Counted from the first letter of the stretch, positions 17,478 through 26,171 are shown. The stretch: 64,000 nucleotides of DNA from Kangiella sp. TOML190 (GCF_023706045.1 NZ_BQYL01000001.1:62001-126000), one strand, 5' to 3'. Notes: generated by a model from the letters alone, not told the origin. A program made the numbers and translations.

Positions 17478-18221
17478 TCAAAAACCAGCACTTAAGTAAT
17501 TGTAAGCCAATGAAATTAGGATGGCTAAACCAAAACTAAGCAAACTACCAATCAAGATATATTCGGTTAACTTACGATCGTGGGCTTCTTTAAGATCGCC
17601 AAAGCGAAAAACCGACTTGGCGGCCAATAAAAATCCAACCCCTTCCCAATGGTTGGTAACCAAAAATACAAAAATAAATAGCCTTTCCAAAATGCCGATA
17701 TAAGTACCAGCATTAGCCAGTGAATGTTCGCCGTCATAAACATTAAGCGGCGCCCAGCGTGAAATAAAAACCTTAATGATGATCGAAGATACTTGCGTTA
17801 ATAACAGCAGTGCTAGCGCCAACAACCACCAAGACTCTGCGGTTAAATCTACTATTGGCAGCGGTAATTCGCGGTAATAATCTACCACCCAATAAATCAA
17901 CAACAAGTGCAATAATTGATCAGCGACAAACAAGGTGCGGTAGTTGAATATACTGGTAGGCTTATGCTTTTTAAGCCAACCATTGGCGTAAGACTTCAAA
18001 CCATCAATAAAGTAATGGCTCACCACCAATACTAAAAAACCCAACCAATAATGAGGATCAAAACTTAAAACCAACGCGTATAAAGCAGCATGAACCAGCG
18101 AGTGATACACTAACTTAAGCGAGCCGAAAGCCTTTTGTTCCTTATCCCTAACCCAACTTAACGGCTGCAACAAAAAATCTGCCACTAGGTGTGCAAACAA
18201 CAGTTTAAACAGTAACAGCAT
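17478..18221 (-). CDS. DUF3307 family membrane protein
   Basis: 247 residues with about six hydrophobic helices. The N terminus LLFAHLVADFLLQPLSWVRDKEQK and the interior VSHYFIDGLKSY match DUF3307, an inner-membrane family of unknown function. It follows the SatD-like gene 41 bp downstream on the same strand; the two families often occur together, which suggests a shared role. Probably expressed from the promoter region with TATAC/GTATA palindromes upstream of the SatD-like gene. Confidence 0.87.
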   Translation of the reverse strand: MLLLFKLLFAHLVADFLLQPLSWVRDKEQKAFGSLKLVYHSLVHAALYALVLSFDPHYWLGFLVLVVSHYFIDGLKSYANGWLKKHKPTSIFNYRTLFVADQLLHLLLIYWVVDYYRELPLPIVDLTAESWWLLALALLLLTQVSSIIIKVFISRWAPLNVYDGEHSLANAGTYIGILERLFIFVFLVTNHWEGVGFLLAAKSVFRFGDLKEAHDRKLTEYILIGSLLSFGLAILISLAYNYLSAGF

Positions 18222-18262
18222 AGATCCCCTTCTTTAATATTTTTATTTATCTATCCGCTTAT

Positions 18263-18922
18263 TTATACCCGTTTCTTAATTACAAAACCATGATCCAATA
18301 GGCGTCTGCAATAGCTTTCCATCGCCATAATCGTTTCAAAACCAGCCCTATCGAGCCGTTCGCTGACACGACTTTGCGGAACTTCTAGCGCTTTGGCGAT
18401 TTGTTGTTGGGTTGCATTCGGCATTTTTAATGCCATAGCTACCGTTTGCGCGCTATGACCATTCCAACGATCCATTTGCAACGAAGCCAGATCCAAATAC
18501 AGATTAAGCTGCTCATCAAGTTCCGACCAAGGCGTTTTGATCGCTAATCTACGCTTTTTTAGCTTATCGAACAACAAGCCGGAACTTACAAAAGCCTCAC
18601 CACTCGATTGGGTTAGCGGCTCAGCCACAAAGCCCTGGTCGCCGACTCCAATCGCCATTCTCAAGTCCAGTTCATTAAAGCCCAAAGCCCGAACTGCCGC
18701 TTTTAAGCTAATAGCGCAGAGAAGGGCTTTAGCAGGCGTATCCAGCTTTAGCTGAAAGCTGTCTCCACGAAAAATCTGCCAATCGGTTGGACTTTGTCCC
18801 CAATTGGCAAGCTCTGCTTTCAAAGCTTTATGCCAAAGCGGCTGCCCGCTATCCGCAAGCTCGATTTTGCGCGAATTCACCAGATCGGCGGTGATAACCG
18901 CGATAAAATTTTGCGTATTCAT
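18263..18922 (-). CDS. SatD family protein with C-terminal helix-turn-helix
   Basis: 219 residues. The N terminus FIAVITADLVNSRKIE and the interior FRGDSFQLKLDTPAKAL and LRMAIGVGD match SatD, a family whose core resembles nucleotide cyclase folds and is named from a streptococcal acid-tolerance gene. The C-terminal 60 residues (NATQQQIAKALEVPQSRVSERL) form a helix-turn-helix, so the protein may bind DNA and regulate its own operon with the DUF3307 partner. Two 20-bp palindromes lie just upstream of its start. Confidence 0.83.
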   Translation of the reverse strand: MNTQNFIAVITADLVNSRKIELADSGQPLWHKALKAELANWGQSPTDWQIFRGDSFQLKLDTPAKALLCAISLKAAVRALGFNELDLRMAIGVGDQGFVAEPLTQSSGEAFVSSGLLFDKLKKRRLAIKTPWSELDEQLNLYLDLASLQMDRWNGHSAQTVAMALKMPNATQQQIAKALEVPQSRVSERLDRAGFETIMAMESYCRRLLDHGFVIKKRV

Positions 18923-18930
18923 AACAACAT

Positions 18931-18978
18931 TATACTTATAAATTCGTATATTTCAAATTATACACTTTAAAATGTATT
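18931..18978 (-). promoter_or_regulatory. Paired palindromes upstream of the SatD-like gene (candidate operators)
   Basis: Two 20-bp imperfect palindromes of the form TATAC-N10-GTAT(A/T) lie at 18931-18950 and 18959-18978, centres 28 bp apart, 8 bp above the start codon. They share a TAA core. The region is extremely AT-rich, so chance matches are easier than usual; a third half-site (ATATAC, 18986-18991) has no partner. Confidence 0.4.
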
Positions 18979-19013
18979 AATTTAAATATACACTAAAACC
19001 CGGCCTAACTTGG

Positions 19014-19683
19014 TTAGCGACAAGAATGGGGATAACTGTAGGAATACGAGCAATTTTGTCCCTGTTGGCGTAGTCGTTGCATTTCCGTTAATCGCTGTTG
19101 ATATTCGTCACACCAAATACTGCGGCGAGAATTGCCGTTCGCATTGATTTTTTGCAACAAGCTCTTAGCACGACCAACTAGCTAGCGGCACTGGGGGGTT
19201 ATTGGTGGCCACCAACCGCTCCTTACCGATAGCACCACGAGTGCCTGAATGATAGCGATAGCGCGGTTGCTGGTTACGTGAAGCTTTACTTAGAGACTTT
19301 CTCCGCTGCTTTGTTCGAACAACATTAATCTCGGTGTAGCCCGATTCATCTAAAGGTTTATGTTTGTAGGGACGATTGTGAGGCTTTTGATTAGAAACAA
19401 CTAGGCGTCCTTGGTTATCTTTGAATTGATACACATAATGTTGAGCCTGCTTGCTGTTCGAGTTTTTGCCGGAATGAGCTTTATTAGATCCCGCTGGTGC
19501 TGAGTTCCCTTGGTTTGTCAATTTTTGTGGTTTGCCATCAACTGCTAAAACTTTAGTACTTAATGGTCTACCTTGCTGATTTGAAAAGCTTGGTTCTTGT
19601 TGCTCAAAGTCTTGAAAAGTTAAGAAGCCGATAAAAAGCAAGCAAATGACCATACCGAATGCCGCGCCCATCAAATAACGCAT
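19014..19683 (-). pseudogene. DUF4124-like membrane-anchored protein, frameshifted by a 4-bp duplication
   Basis: The intact part (19165-19683) gives 172 residues: a membrane helix at about residues 3-25, a Gln/Ser/Lys-rich linker, then YQFKDNQGRLVVSNQKPH, which resembles the DUF4124 motif. It then ends abruptly at NNPPVPLASWSC. At 19178-19185 the sequence is CTAGCTAG, a tandem 4-bp repeat. Removing one copy keeps the frame open for 54 more codons to a TAA at 19014-19016. That gives a 221-residue protein with a Cys-containing helical tail (WCDEYQQRLTEMQRLRQQGQ). I infer a recent duplication or a sequencing error. A GC-rich stop-free tail in the shifted frame supports former coding. Confidence 0.65.
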
Positions 19684-19756
19684 AAGAAGATCCTTATTGA
19701 ATTTTTATAATCAGTATGATTCTACTTTAATCATGCCCGTGGTATTTTTCAAGCAA

Positions 19757-19781
19757 GAAAAAAGGCGACCTAAGGTCGCCT
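19757..19781 (-). terminator. Intrinsic terminator of the DUF4785-hydrolase operon
   Basis: On the minus strand AGGCGACC-TTA-GGTCGCCT is followed by a run of seven T. It lies 44 bp after the stop of the 19825-21195 gene. Confidence 0.92.
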
Positions 19782-19824
19782 CAAATTAAACTACAAAGTT
19801 TTATTAATAGTATTTTTTACTGGA

Positions 19825-21195
19825 TTATTTTAGCTCTAGCACTGCCATTTGCCTTTGATCACGCAGTTGTAGATTACGCAGTTCAAAGGGAGCTTTTAGC
19901 CCTGATTTAGCAAGTAAGGCTTGATCAAAGTTCATCTGAATCAAACCATAACCGGCGGCCAAGTCAGAAGCGCTGTGAGTAACCATCGCTGGAACTTTAA
20001 CACCTTTGTTATTAGTAGCGTAAAGCACCGCCCTAACTTCATAACGGCCATCTTTAAAGGCTCGCACAGGGATACTGCTATGCAAACGATTGCCGCTAGC
20101 GATAATGTTAGGCTTACTCATAGCAAGCTTAGCGGTCTTATCTGAATAGGCAAAAGCCACACGCGCTTCACGCAGAATCTTTTGTCCATTAACCATCGCT
20201 TCTACTTGGGTCTCCAAGGTCCACAATTCGCCAGGACGGTTAGCGCGCTGCATACGCAAAGGCAGCTTGGCCTGTCCTTGTTTGTTGAAACTTACTGGCA
20301 GTACTTGTCCTGCTGGCGAGCGTAACAGTCCCTTAATAGAAGCCAATTGATGCGCCTTGCCCTGCTGCCACATCTTAGCGTTGACGCTTAGCACCTCATT
20401 TTTTAGATAAGCACTTTTATCAGCAGTTAAATGCAGCTCTGTATCGCTATCCTTTTCAAACACATTCAGCTTATAGCGGGCATTGGAAGCCAAGTTTTGC
20501 TGTGTCTTAAGTTGGAATTGACCTTTACCCATTTGTTTGGCAATTTTAAAACCGGTCGTTCCGCGCTGGAAACCCATGCCAGTTTTTTGCATCGTTTGGC
20601 TGTCCACTAAAGTTTCAAAGGCCGAGCCTCGATCAAATTGGATTTTGTTAAGACCATTACCGCCTACCACCAAGCTCAACTGATCCGGCTCAACTGCGCT
20701 AACACCGTCAAAAGAAGAAATTCGCACTAAAGCACCGGGGGCACTGGTTTTTAAGTTAATACCACGCTTAAGCTCTTGCCCCGTCACTTCCATACTGAAC
20801 TCACGGCTTTGTGCATGAGCCTGTTTACTGGAAAAATCCATCACTTGATTAGCTTTCACAGGGAAACTAAAACTGACGGATTTTTGCTGAGCAAAATTTA
20901 AGCCTGGAATGTCAAAATCAAAACGCGGCTCGAAATCACGAAGGTAATTTTCGCGCACAAAACCTCGAGCAGCAGAAGCTTGATTGACTGAGTTTCGATT
21001 TACGAAGTTTTGCGGTTGTTTGATCGATGCCGCCGGCTTTGAACTAGCACTAGGCTTGTTAAAATCTCGCTTTTGAAACTCTACTTCCAGATCTTCTCGT
21101 TCCGTGTAATAGCGATCACCTGCGTAAGCACCCAAACCCAAAGATACGGCAACGGAAGTCGATAATAAGACAGCTTTCTTTATAATGTTATTCAT
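19825..21195 (-). CDS. DUF4785-type exported protein
   Basis: 456 residues. The N terminus MNNIIKKAVLLSTSVAVSLGLGAYAGD is a signal peptide or anchor. A Ser/Pro/Asn-rich linker (residues 40-75) precedes a long beta-rich region with Ig-like strands (LHLTADKSAYLKNEVLSVNAKMWQQG at about residue 260). The C-terminal part ends LRDQRQMAVLELK. This looks like the DUF4785 family, probably periplasmic or secreted, function unknown. It is transcribed after the secreted hydrolase gene (9 bp gap) from the promoter at 22126-22154, so the two likely act together. Confidence 0.7.
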   Translation of the reverse strand: MNNIIKKAVLLSTSVAVSLGLGAYAGDRYYTEREDLEVEFQKRDFNKPSASSKPAASIKQPQNFVNRNSVNQASAARGFVRENYLRDFEPRFDFDIPGLNFAQQKSVSFSFPVKANQVMDFSSKQAHAQSREFSMEVTGQELKRGINLKTSAPGALVRISSFDGVSAVEPDQLSLVVGGNGLNKIQFDRGSAFETLVDSQTMQKTGMGFQRGTTGFKIAKQMGKGQFQLKTQQNLASNARYKLNVFEKDSDTELHLTADKSAYLKNEVLSVNAKMWQQGKAHQLASIKGLLRSPAGQVLPVSFNKQGQAKLPLRMQRANRPGELWTLETQVEAMVNGQKILREARVAFAYSDKTAKLAMSKPNIIASGNRLHSSIPVRAFKDGRYEVRAVLYATNNKGVKVPAMVTHSASDLAAGYGLIQMNFDQALLAKSGLKAPFELRNLQLRDQRQMAVLELK

Positions 21196-21204
21196 GACTG
21201 ACTC

Positions 21205-22056
21205 CTAGATTCTATTGCGTAAAAATACGTCTAAATTGAAACACTTACGACGAGATTGGTTATGGCTCAAAGGCTCACGACCTCTGGTTTTCGACTTATC
21301 ACGGAACCACAAGGCGCCGGCAGCTTCTTGCGAACTACAGTTTAGGAATCCATCAGAGCACGAATCTAGCCAATTTTGAGTAAACTCTAATCCGACATTC
21401 AAGGTATAACCGCCGCAATAACTATCGCTATCCCAAAATGCAGAATCCACATCAGTGCCAACCACATTGACAAAAGACTTTGGTAACGATGGACGACCAG
21501 CAGTACCTAACAACCAATTTTGATTGTAATAAGCCATCCAAGATTCCTGCTGCTGCTTAACCGCGTCAGACTTATAACCCAAAAGCCAACCCACCGCTTC
21601 TTCGAACACGTTACCATTGGTAGCAGCGTCCGCCAGCGGAGTTCCTGCACTAGAAGCAGCTAAAGCAATCACTTCAGAAGTTTTATTAATGATATTCGGA
21701 TAACGACTATCCCAAGTTGGATTTGACATGATCCAACGCACAATATTGCCGCCGTTGGAGTGAGTAATCAGCTTCATCGAAGTGATATTTTTTGTATTGA
21801 TAAAATTGGTTAATTGATCGGCCAAACAACCCGAAGCTTGCGAATCCCACATAAACTGCTCGAAATCACAATTAATAACCACATAGTTGCTCGGATTGGG
21901 TAAACCTTGAATAACCGACTGAATCATTGGCCCTTGCCAATAATCGTTATAAGCATCGGTTTGCTTACCAGTTCCATGAATAAACGCGACTCCTTGATTC
22001 GCTTGCACAACCCCCACGCAAGCAAATACGGCGAATGCTAAAAGCTTTTTGAGCAT
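21205..22056 (-). CDS. Secreted alpha/beta hydrolase (lipase-like)
   Basis: 283 residues from the ATG at 22056, which has GGGGGT before it and starts a clear signal peptide (MLKKLLAFAVFACVGVVQA); the frame is open 39 bases further upstream. The mature protein starts NQGVAFIHGTGK (oxyanion-hole HG) and has the nucleophile elbow THSNGG with S100. Cys residues are paired (C63/C77, C-terminal CGGY and SCSDGFLNC), consistent with disulfides in an exported enzyme. The substrate is not known; esterase or lipase activity is the family expectation. It is the first gene of an operon with the DUF4785 protein. Confidence 0.78.
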   Translation of the reverse strand: MLKKLLAFAVFACVGVVQANQGVAFIHGTGKQTDAYNDYWQGPMIQSVIQGLPNPSNYVVINCDFEQFMWDSQASGCLADQLTNFINTKNITSMKLITHSNGGNIVRWIMSNPTWDSRYPNIINKTSEVIALAASSAGTPLADAATNGNVFEEAVGWLLGYKSDAVKQQQESWMAYYNQNWLLGTAGRPSLPKSFVNVVGTDVDSAFWDSDSYCGGYTLNVGLEFTQNWLDSCSDGFLNCSSQEAAGALWFRDKSKTRGREPLSHNQSRRKCFNLDVFLRNRI

Positions 22057-22125
22057 AAGTACCCCCAGTTGGTGAATTATTATGAATGCTTCCAATCTTT
22101 TATTAGATTTTCTAAAGCGATACTG

Positions 22126-22154
22126 GTTATACCACTAATTTTTCTAATTGTAAA
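22126..22154 (-). promoter_or_regulatory. Sigma70-type promoter for the hydrolase-DUF4785 operon
   Basis: On the minus strand TTTACA (22149-22154), 17-base spacer, TATAAC (22126-22131). The expected start of transcription is near 22119, giving a 5' leader of about 60 bases before the ATG at 22056. Confidence 0.6.
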
Positions 22155-22427
22155 AAACAGCTGTTTAAAACAAGCAAAGTTTAGCGCACGATCACTTCCA
22201 TGAACCAAAATAAAAAATTAATCTTTAATAAACAAAAACTTATAGCACCAAGAGAAATTCTGATGTTTTTCTTTCAGCCAGTTTAAAACTATCTTTAAAG
22301 GTAGGCTCGAATCTGGAACGCCTATAAATCTAATTGATTAGCAAATAATGCTCAGCAACCCAGATTTTATGAGGATAAGAATGATAGTTAGCGCAAAACT
22401 TTGTACTAAGGTAAATTTTTTTACACA
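22155..22427. other. AT-rich intergenic stretch, no gene seen
   Basis: Part of a 371-base gene-free stretch between the secreted hydrolase (start 22056) and the MarR gene (end 22428). Apart from the promoter at 22126-22154 I see only AT-rich sequence, no convincing hairpin terminator and no open frame of note. Confidence 0.6.
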
Positions 22428-23030
22428 TCATGCGGCTTTATGCTCGGGGCAATCTAGCCGTAATAGTTCCATTTTCATGCTTTTTTTCAATAGCTGACAT
22501 CGAAATTCTTGGCCATTCGCCAAGGGCTCAAAAAACTGGCAGCTATAGCACATTCTTGAAGGTATTTCGCCTATTGCCTGAAGTGATGACAGCAGTTGGG
22601 ATAGGTTGCGCCAGAGTTCATCCACTTGTTGATCGCTCAGGGGTTTGAGCGCTGCATTAAATGTCTCGGTAACATGATTCAGTTGCGCTAGAGTTTTACG
22701 TCCTGCGGCCGTGAGGTTTATCGCGTAAGAGCGCGAGTCCTGTTTATTTTGAACTTTACTAACCAATTTTTTGCCGATAAGTACGCGTAGCGAGTCACTG
22801 ACAGTTCCTTTAGTCACCGCTAACTCATTAGCCAATAAAGTAGTAGTACAAAGCCCTTTTGCTTGAAAACCGATCAGCGTTATCATCTGGATTTGCAATG
22901 CGCTCAATCCAGACAGCCCCACCTGAGCTTGTAATACCGTGCGAAAAATGGTCGAGAGCCTTTCAATTCCCGCGATCACTTTGGCTCGGTTACTCTCTAT
23001 CTGTTCATTGGGTTCAAAAGCATTGTTCAT
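22428..23030 (-). CDS. MarR-family regulator with C-terminal four-cysteine cluster
   Basis: 200 residues. The winged-helix domain spans about 20-150, with LANELAVTKGTVSDSLRVLIGKKLVSKVQNKQDSR as recognition helix and wing. Unlike ordinary MarR proteins it carries a 40-residue tail with C161-x2-C164, C178 and C194 (CYSCQFFEP, FRCQLL, LDCPEH), a likely zinc or iron site or a redox switch. It is the last gene of a lipoprotein-redoxin-marR operon whose promoter is flanked by two palindromes, so it probably represses its own operon. The redoxin neighbour makes thiol or oxidant sensing plausible; metal sensing is the alternative. Confidence 0.88.
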   Translation of the reverse strand: MNNAFEPNEQIESNRAKVIAGIERLSTIFRTVLQAQVGLSGLSALQIQMITLIGFQAKGLCTTTLLANELAVTKGTVSDSLRVLIGKKLVSKVQNKQDSRSYAINLTAAGRKTLAQLNHVTETFNAALKPLSDQQVDELWRNLSQLLSSLQAIGEIPSRMCYSCQFFEPLANGQEFRCQLLKKSMKMELLRLDCPEHKAA

Positions 23031-23084
23031 ATCGAAATCTGTTTGTTAAGCCAGCCACTAATTTAAAGTATTACTCAATAAAGG

Positions 23085-23567
23085 CTAGCTGTCACCTGAC
23101 CCTTTGATTATCGACATTAATTCTAGCCCCAAGGTCAAATCATCAAGATGCCCAAAATGATGAATTTGCAACTGCGACTGAGCATCGATGACCAGCAAAC
23201 TTGGAGTGCCTTGCAGTCGATAGCGCTGCATGGTTTGCGGTATCTTATCAAGCTCCCCATTTGAATTTTGGTGAGTATCGATAGCAATCGGAAAGCTCAG
23301 TTTATTTTCATAAGCAAAGGCTTGAAGAGTTGCAGGATTCTGTGCCGCATGATGCTCAAACACACTGTGCAAACCCATGATCTGCACAGTGTCGCTTTGG
23401 GCAAACTTATCCTGCAAACGCTTAGCCTGAGGCAGGCTATACTGAACACAAGCTGGGCAAAGCATCTGAAACGCATAGATGACCATAACCTTACCCGCCA
23501 TAGCTTTAATCGTTAGTGGCTTGGAACTATTTAACCAACTCTCTACCCAAAACTCCGGAGCTTGCAT
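23085..23567 (-). CDS. Thioredoxin-fold redoxin (TlpA/AhpC-TSA-like)
   Basis: 160 residues. The thioredoxin fold has active-site motif C37-P-A-C40 in YAFQMLCPACVQYS, and the cis-Pro segment appears as LQGTPSLLVIDAQ. No signal peptide is visible, so a cytosolic thiol-disulfide reductase is likely. The ribosome site TAGGCGG precedes the ATG. It lies 9 bp after the lipoprotein gene and 54 bp before the MarR gene, all in one operon. Confidence 0.86.
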   Translation of the reverse strand: MQAPEFWVESWLNSSKPLTIKAMAGKVMVIYAFQMLCPACVQYSLPQAKRLQDKFAQSDTVQIMGLHSVFEHHAAQNPATLQAFAYENKLSFPIAIDTHQNSNGELDKIPQTMQRYRLQGTPSLLVIDAQSQLQIHHFGHLDDLTLGLELMSIIKGSGDS

Positions 23568-23576
23568 CGTTACCGC

Positions 23577-24314
23577 CTATTTCACTGTTCCTGGCAAACT
23601 TAAATCTCCCGAAGCTATGTCCCAAACGTCTACGATACACAGTAAAGGCGCATGAACCTGTTGATTAACGCGCAATGCCGATGTGACGCTGTCAAAGTTG
23701 AAATTGGTATCGCCAAGGATCTTAGCTACTGGCACCTTTACCAAAACTTCACTTTCCACTAGAGAAAATTCAAAACCTGGGCTATCGATAAATAGCGGTA
23801 ATCCCGGCCAAGTCTTTGGCAATTTTGGCTTAGTACCTTCTGGGATATCCTTGACCTTCATACCCGCTGCTCCACAGGCTTCATCCTTAGTGAGCACCAC
23901 CCAATGGCTATGCCACTTATCACCATCATTGGTTAAGTTGCCATCACCGTCTTCATCGTACAAAGGGGTATCATCGAAATCAGGATGAACGGTTAACGCC
24001 AAAGCTAAGATACCCTGCCCCTCTTCAAAACCAACCGCGCTACTATTAAGACTGGTCGGCCAAACATAGCTATAGACATCGGCTCCTGCCAATGCGCCTT
24101 TGGCACTGGGCTTTACCGAGCCAGCGATTCCGGTTACAGCTTGTTGAAAAACTAAATAGTCACCTTGACGCTCTACTTTGGCGTGGATCAGATCAAACGC
24201 CGTTTCAATATCCTTATTTTTTTCGGAAATAATATGACCATGATGGCTTTGACTAGCGCAAGCGCTTAACACTGGCAACATCAAGGCAGAAGCTATTACC
24301 ACAAGAGTTTTCAT
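23577..24314 (-). CDS. Lipoprotein with Asp-rich calcium-like loop
   Basis: 245 residues from the ATG at 24314, which has AGGTG eight bases upstream; an in-frame GTG at 24323 is a weaker start. The lipobox LSAC gives lipidated Cys19. The mature N terminus is His-rich (SQSHHGHIISEK). The centre has DEDGDGNLTNDGDKWHSHW, an EF-hand-like acidic loop next to a His pair, suggesting metal binding. I do not recognise a characterised family. First gene of the lipoprotein-redoxin-MarR operon. Confidence 0.75.
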   Translation of the reverse strand: MKTLVVIASALMLPVLSACASQSHHGHIISEKNKDIETAFDLIHAKVERQGDYLVFQQAVTGIAGSVKPSAKGALAGADVYSYVWPTSLNSSAVGFEEGQGILALALTVHPDFDDTPLYDEDGDGNLTNDGDKWHSHWVVLTKDEACGAAGMKVKDIPEGTKPKLPKTWPGLPLFIDSPGFEFSLVESEVLVKVPVAKILGDTNFNFDSVTSALRVNQQVHAPLLCIVDVWDIASGDLSLPGTVK

Positions 24315-24339
24315 TACAGACACCTACCAATTAATTTAA

Positions 24340-24403
24340 TTTGGAATCCAAACTATATGAGTTATGGCGGCACCTGTCAACTAATTTGGGATCCAAATTA
24401 GTT
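24340..24403 (-). promoter_or_regulatory. Near-consensus promoter between two palindromic operators
   Basis: On the minus strand TTGACA (24375-24380), exactly 17 bases, TATAGT (24352-24357). A 25-bp perfect palindrome AACTAATTTGG-N3-CCAAATTAGTT covers 24379-24403 and touches the -35. A second 13-bp palindrome TTTGG-AAT-CCAAA covers 24340-24352 and touches the -10. Both share the TTTGG/CCAAA core, with centres 45 bp apart. The MarR protein of this operon is the obvious candidate ligand. Confidence 0.8.
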
Positions 24404-24581
24404 ACGCAAAATTGTACGGCGTAATCTTCTAAGATGATTCGAATGTCATAGCAGAGACTGGGCGAATTAAAACCCTATAGCTCAGGTCCAATAGTCTTTC
24501 AGCATTAAAACACTACCAAGCCGATGCAAGATCCAGTATCCTTTGTTAGCTTTCGAATTAGCCAACGACTAATGATATTGA

Positions 24582-25226
24582 ATGAATGACTCTTTAAGTT
24601 TTCTCATTGCAGACGACCATCCGCTGTTTAGACAGGCTTTACAGCAAGTGTTGCTGCAAAAGTTTTCAGCCTCTAGCGTGCATGAAGCCAGTAATTTTGA
24701 AGAGGTCTTGAACCATTACCAGCAACATAGGTCAATTGATTTATTATTGCTGGATCTTTCTATGCCTGGCAATAATGGTTTGCATTCGGTAAAAACCCTA
24801 CTCGAAAAGCGCCCAGAAGTTGCGGTTTTGGTGGTCTCTGCGAATACTGATCTGGCACTAATTCAACAACTTCTACAGCTAGGGATCAACGGTTACGTTC
24901 CAAAATCATCTTCTTTTGAGGTTATCGCAGAAGCCATTACAGCGGTCTTAAATATGCAAGTTTGGTTACCGCAAGAAATCGCGCAAGAGTTACGCAGTTC
25001 GCAAGTCAGTCCAGCGAATCCAAACTTACTCGATCAGCTAACCCCGCAACAACTAAAAGTATTGGCTCTAATCGCTGACGGTATGCTGAATAAGCAAATG
25101 GCTTATGAGCTTGGAGTTCAGGAAAGCACCATTAAACAGCATGTTTCAGCCATTTTAAAAAAGCTCAACTTGGTCAATCGGACTCAGGCGGGTATTTTCT
25201 ACAAGCAACAGCAATTTGACGACTAA
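24582..25226 (+). CDS. LuxR/NarL-family response regulator, CrbR-like
   Basis: 214 residues. The receiver domain has the acidic pair D11/D12 and phospho-acceptor D58 (DLLLLDLSMPG). The C-terminal LuxR helix-turn-helix is at about 150-210 (LTPQQLKVLALIADGMLNKQMAYELGVQESTIKQHV in two parts). The LNKQMAYEL...ESTIKxHVxAIxxKL wording is what I expect of CrbR, the partner of the SSS-type kinase CrbS in the acetate switch. A CrbS-type kinase is encoded at 32942-36484, with a 3-hydroxybutyrate locus between them. Pairing is inference. Confidence 0.85.
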   Translation: MNDSLSFLIADDHPLFRQALQQVLLQKFSASSVHEASNFEEVLNHYQQHRSIDLLLLDLSMPGNNGLHSVKTLLEKRPEVAVLVVSANTDLALIQQLLQLGINGYVPKSSSFEVIAEAITAVLNMQVWLPQEIAQELRSSQVSPANPNLLDQLTPQQLKVLALIADGMLNKQMAYELGVQESTIKQHVSAILKKLNLVNRTQAGIFYKQQQFDD

Positions 25227-25246
25227 AGCTAGTCCAGCATCTAAAT

Positions 25247-26008
25247 TTAGCGTGCTACCCAGCCGCCATCCAAAGTAATGGTTTGGCCGGTAATATTTTT
25301 TGCTGCAGGCTCCATTAAAAACTGACAAGTGCCCGCCAATTCATCAAGACCAATAAATTTTTTCTTCGGCATCGGCTCTAACATAATGTGTTCAATCACT
25401 TCCTGCTCAGAAATGCCATGTTCTTTGGCTTGGGCTGCGATTTGCTTCTCGACTAGAGGCGTTTTTACGTACGCCGGACAAACCGTATTGATAGTAATGT
25501 TATGCTCAGCAGTTTCCAGCGCCACCACCTTGCTAAAACCTAGCAATCCATGTTTGGCCGAAACGTAAGCACTTTTAAAAGGCGAGGCCACCAGCGAATG
25601 GATCGACCCAATATTAATAATGCGACCAAAATCATTCGTTTTCATGCTTGGTAAAATGGCTTGCGTTAAACGAGCAACACCCACTAGCATCACGTCCAAC
25701 AGAAATTGCCATTTATCCATCGGAAAATCTTCCAGCGGCGCTACGTGTTGGATACCCGCATTATTAATAAGAATATCTACCGATCTGCCTTGCAAATCCG
25801 CTAACAGCTGCGCAATACTTTCAGCTTGAGTCACATCCAGTGCATACCCCTTAGCTTCACCACCCTTACGACCAATCTCCGCGGCCGTTTCCTGCGCTGC
25901 ACTTTTCGATAAATCGGTGACCAAGATCTGATAATTTTGTTGTGCCAAGTGCTCGGCAATGCCCTTGCCTATGCCGCTAGCACCGCCGGTAACCAATACG
26001 TTTTTCAT
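25247..26008 (-). CDS. bdhA: D-3-hydroxybutyrate dehydrogenase
   Basis: 253 residues, NAD-dependent short-chain dehydrogenase converting 3-hydroxybutyrate to acetoacetate. NAD-binding TGGASGIG is at residues 7-14, NNAG at 82-85, and catalytic Y148-x3-K152 lies in SAYVSAKHG. The C-terminal ITGQTITLDGGWVAR and the AQAKEHGISEQEV segment are typical of bacterial 3-hydroxybutyrate dehydrogenases. It is divergent from the 3-hydroxybutyrate oligomer hydrolase gene, a neighbour that supports this assignment over other SDRs. Confidence 0.9.
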   Translation of the reverse strand: MKNVLVTGGASGIGKGIAEHLAQQNYQILVTDLSKSAAQETAAEIGRKGGEAKGYALDVTQAESIAQLLADLQGRSVDILINNAGIQHVAPLEDFPMDKWQFLLDVMLVGVARLTQAILPSMKTNDFGRIINIGSIHSLVASPFKSAYVSAKHGLLGFSKVVALETAEHNITINTVCPAYVKTPLVEKQIAAQAKEHGISEQEVIEHIMLEPMPKKKFIGLDELAGTCQFLMEPAAKNITGQTITLDGGWVAR

Positions 26009-26171
26009 AACCTATGTCATTATCAATTGTGTATATTTCAATAGCCCTATCTTAGCAAATCGATACCTTTTGATATGCACTACTAAAGTATTAGTTGTTA
26101 CTCGCTTTATCGCCTTAGGAGTAAGTTATAATGCCTTAATAAACGTAAAAACTTGAGAGTCATCAATAACA

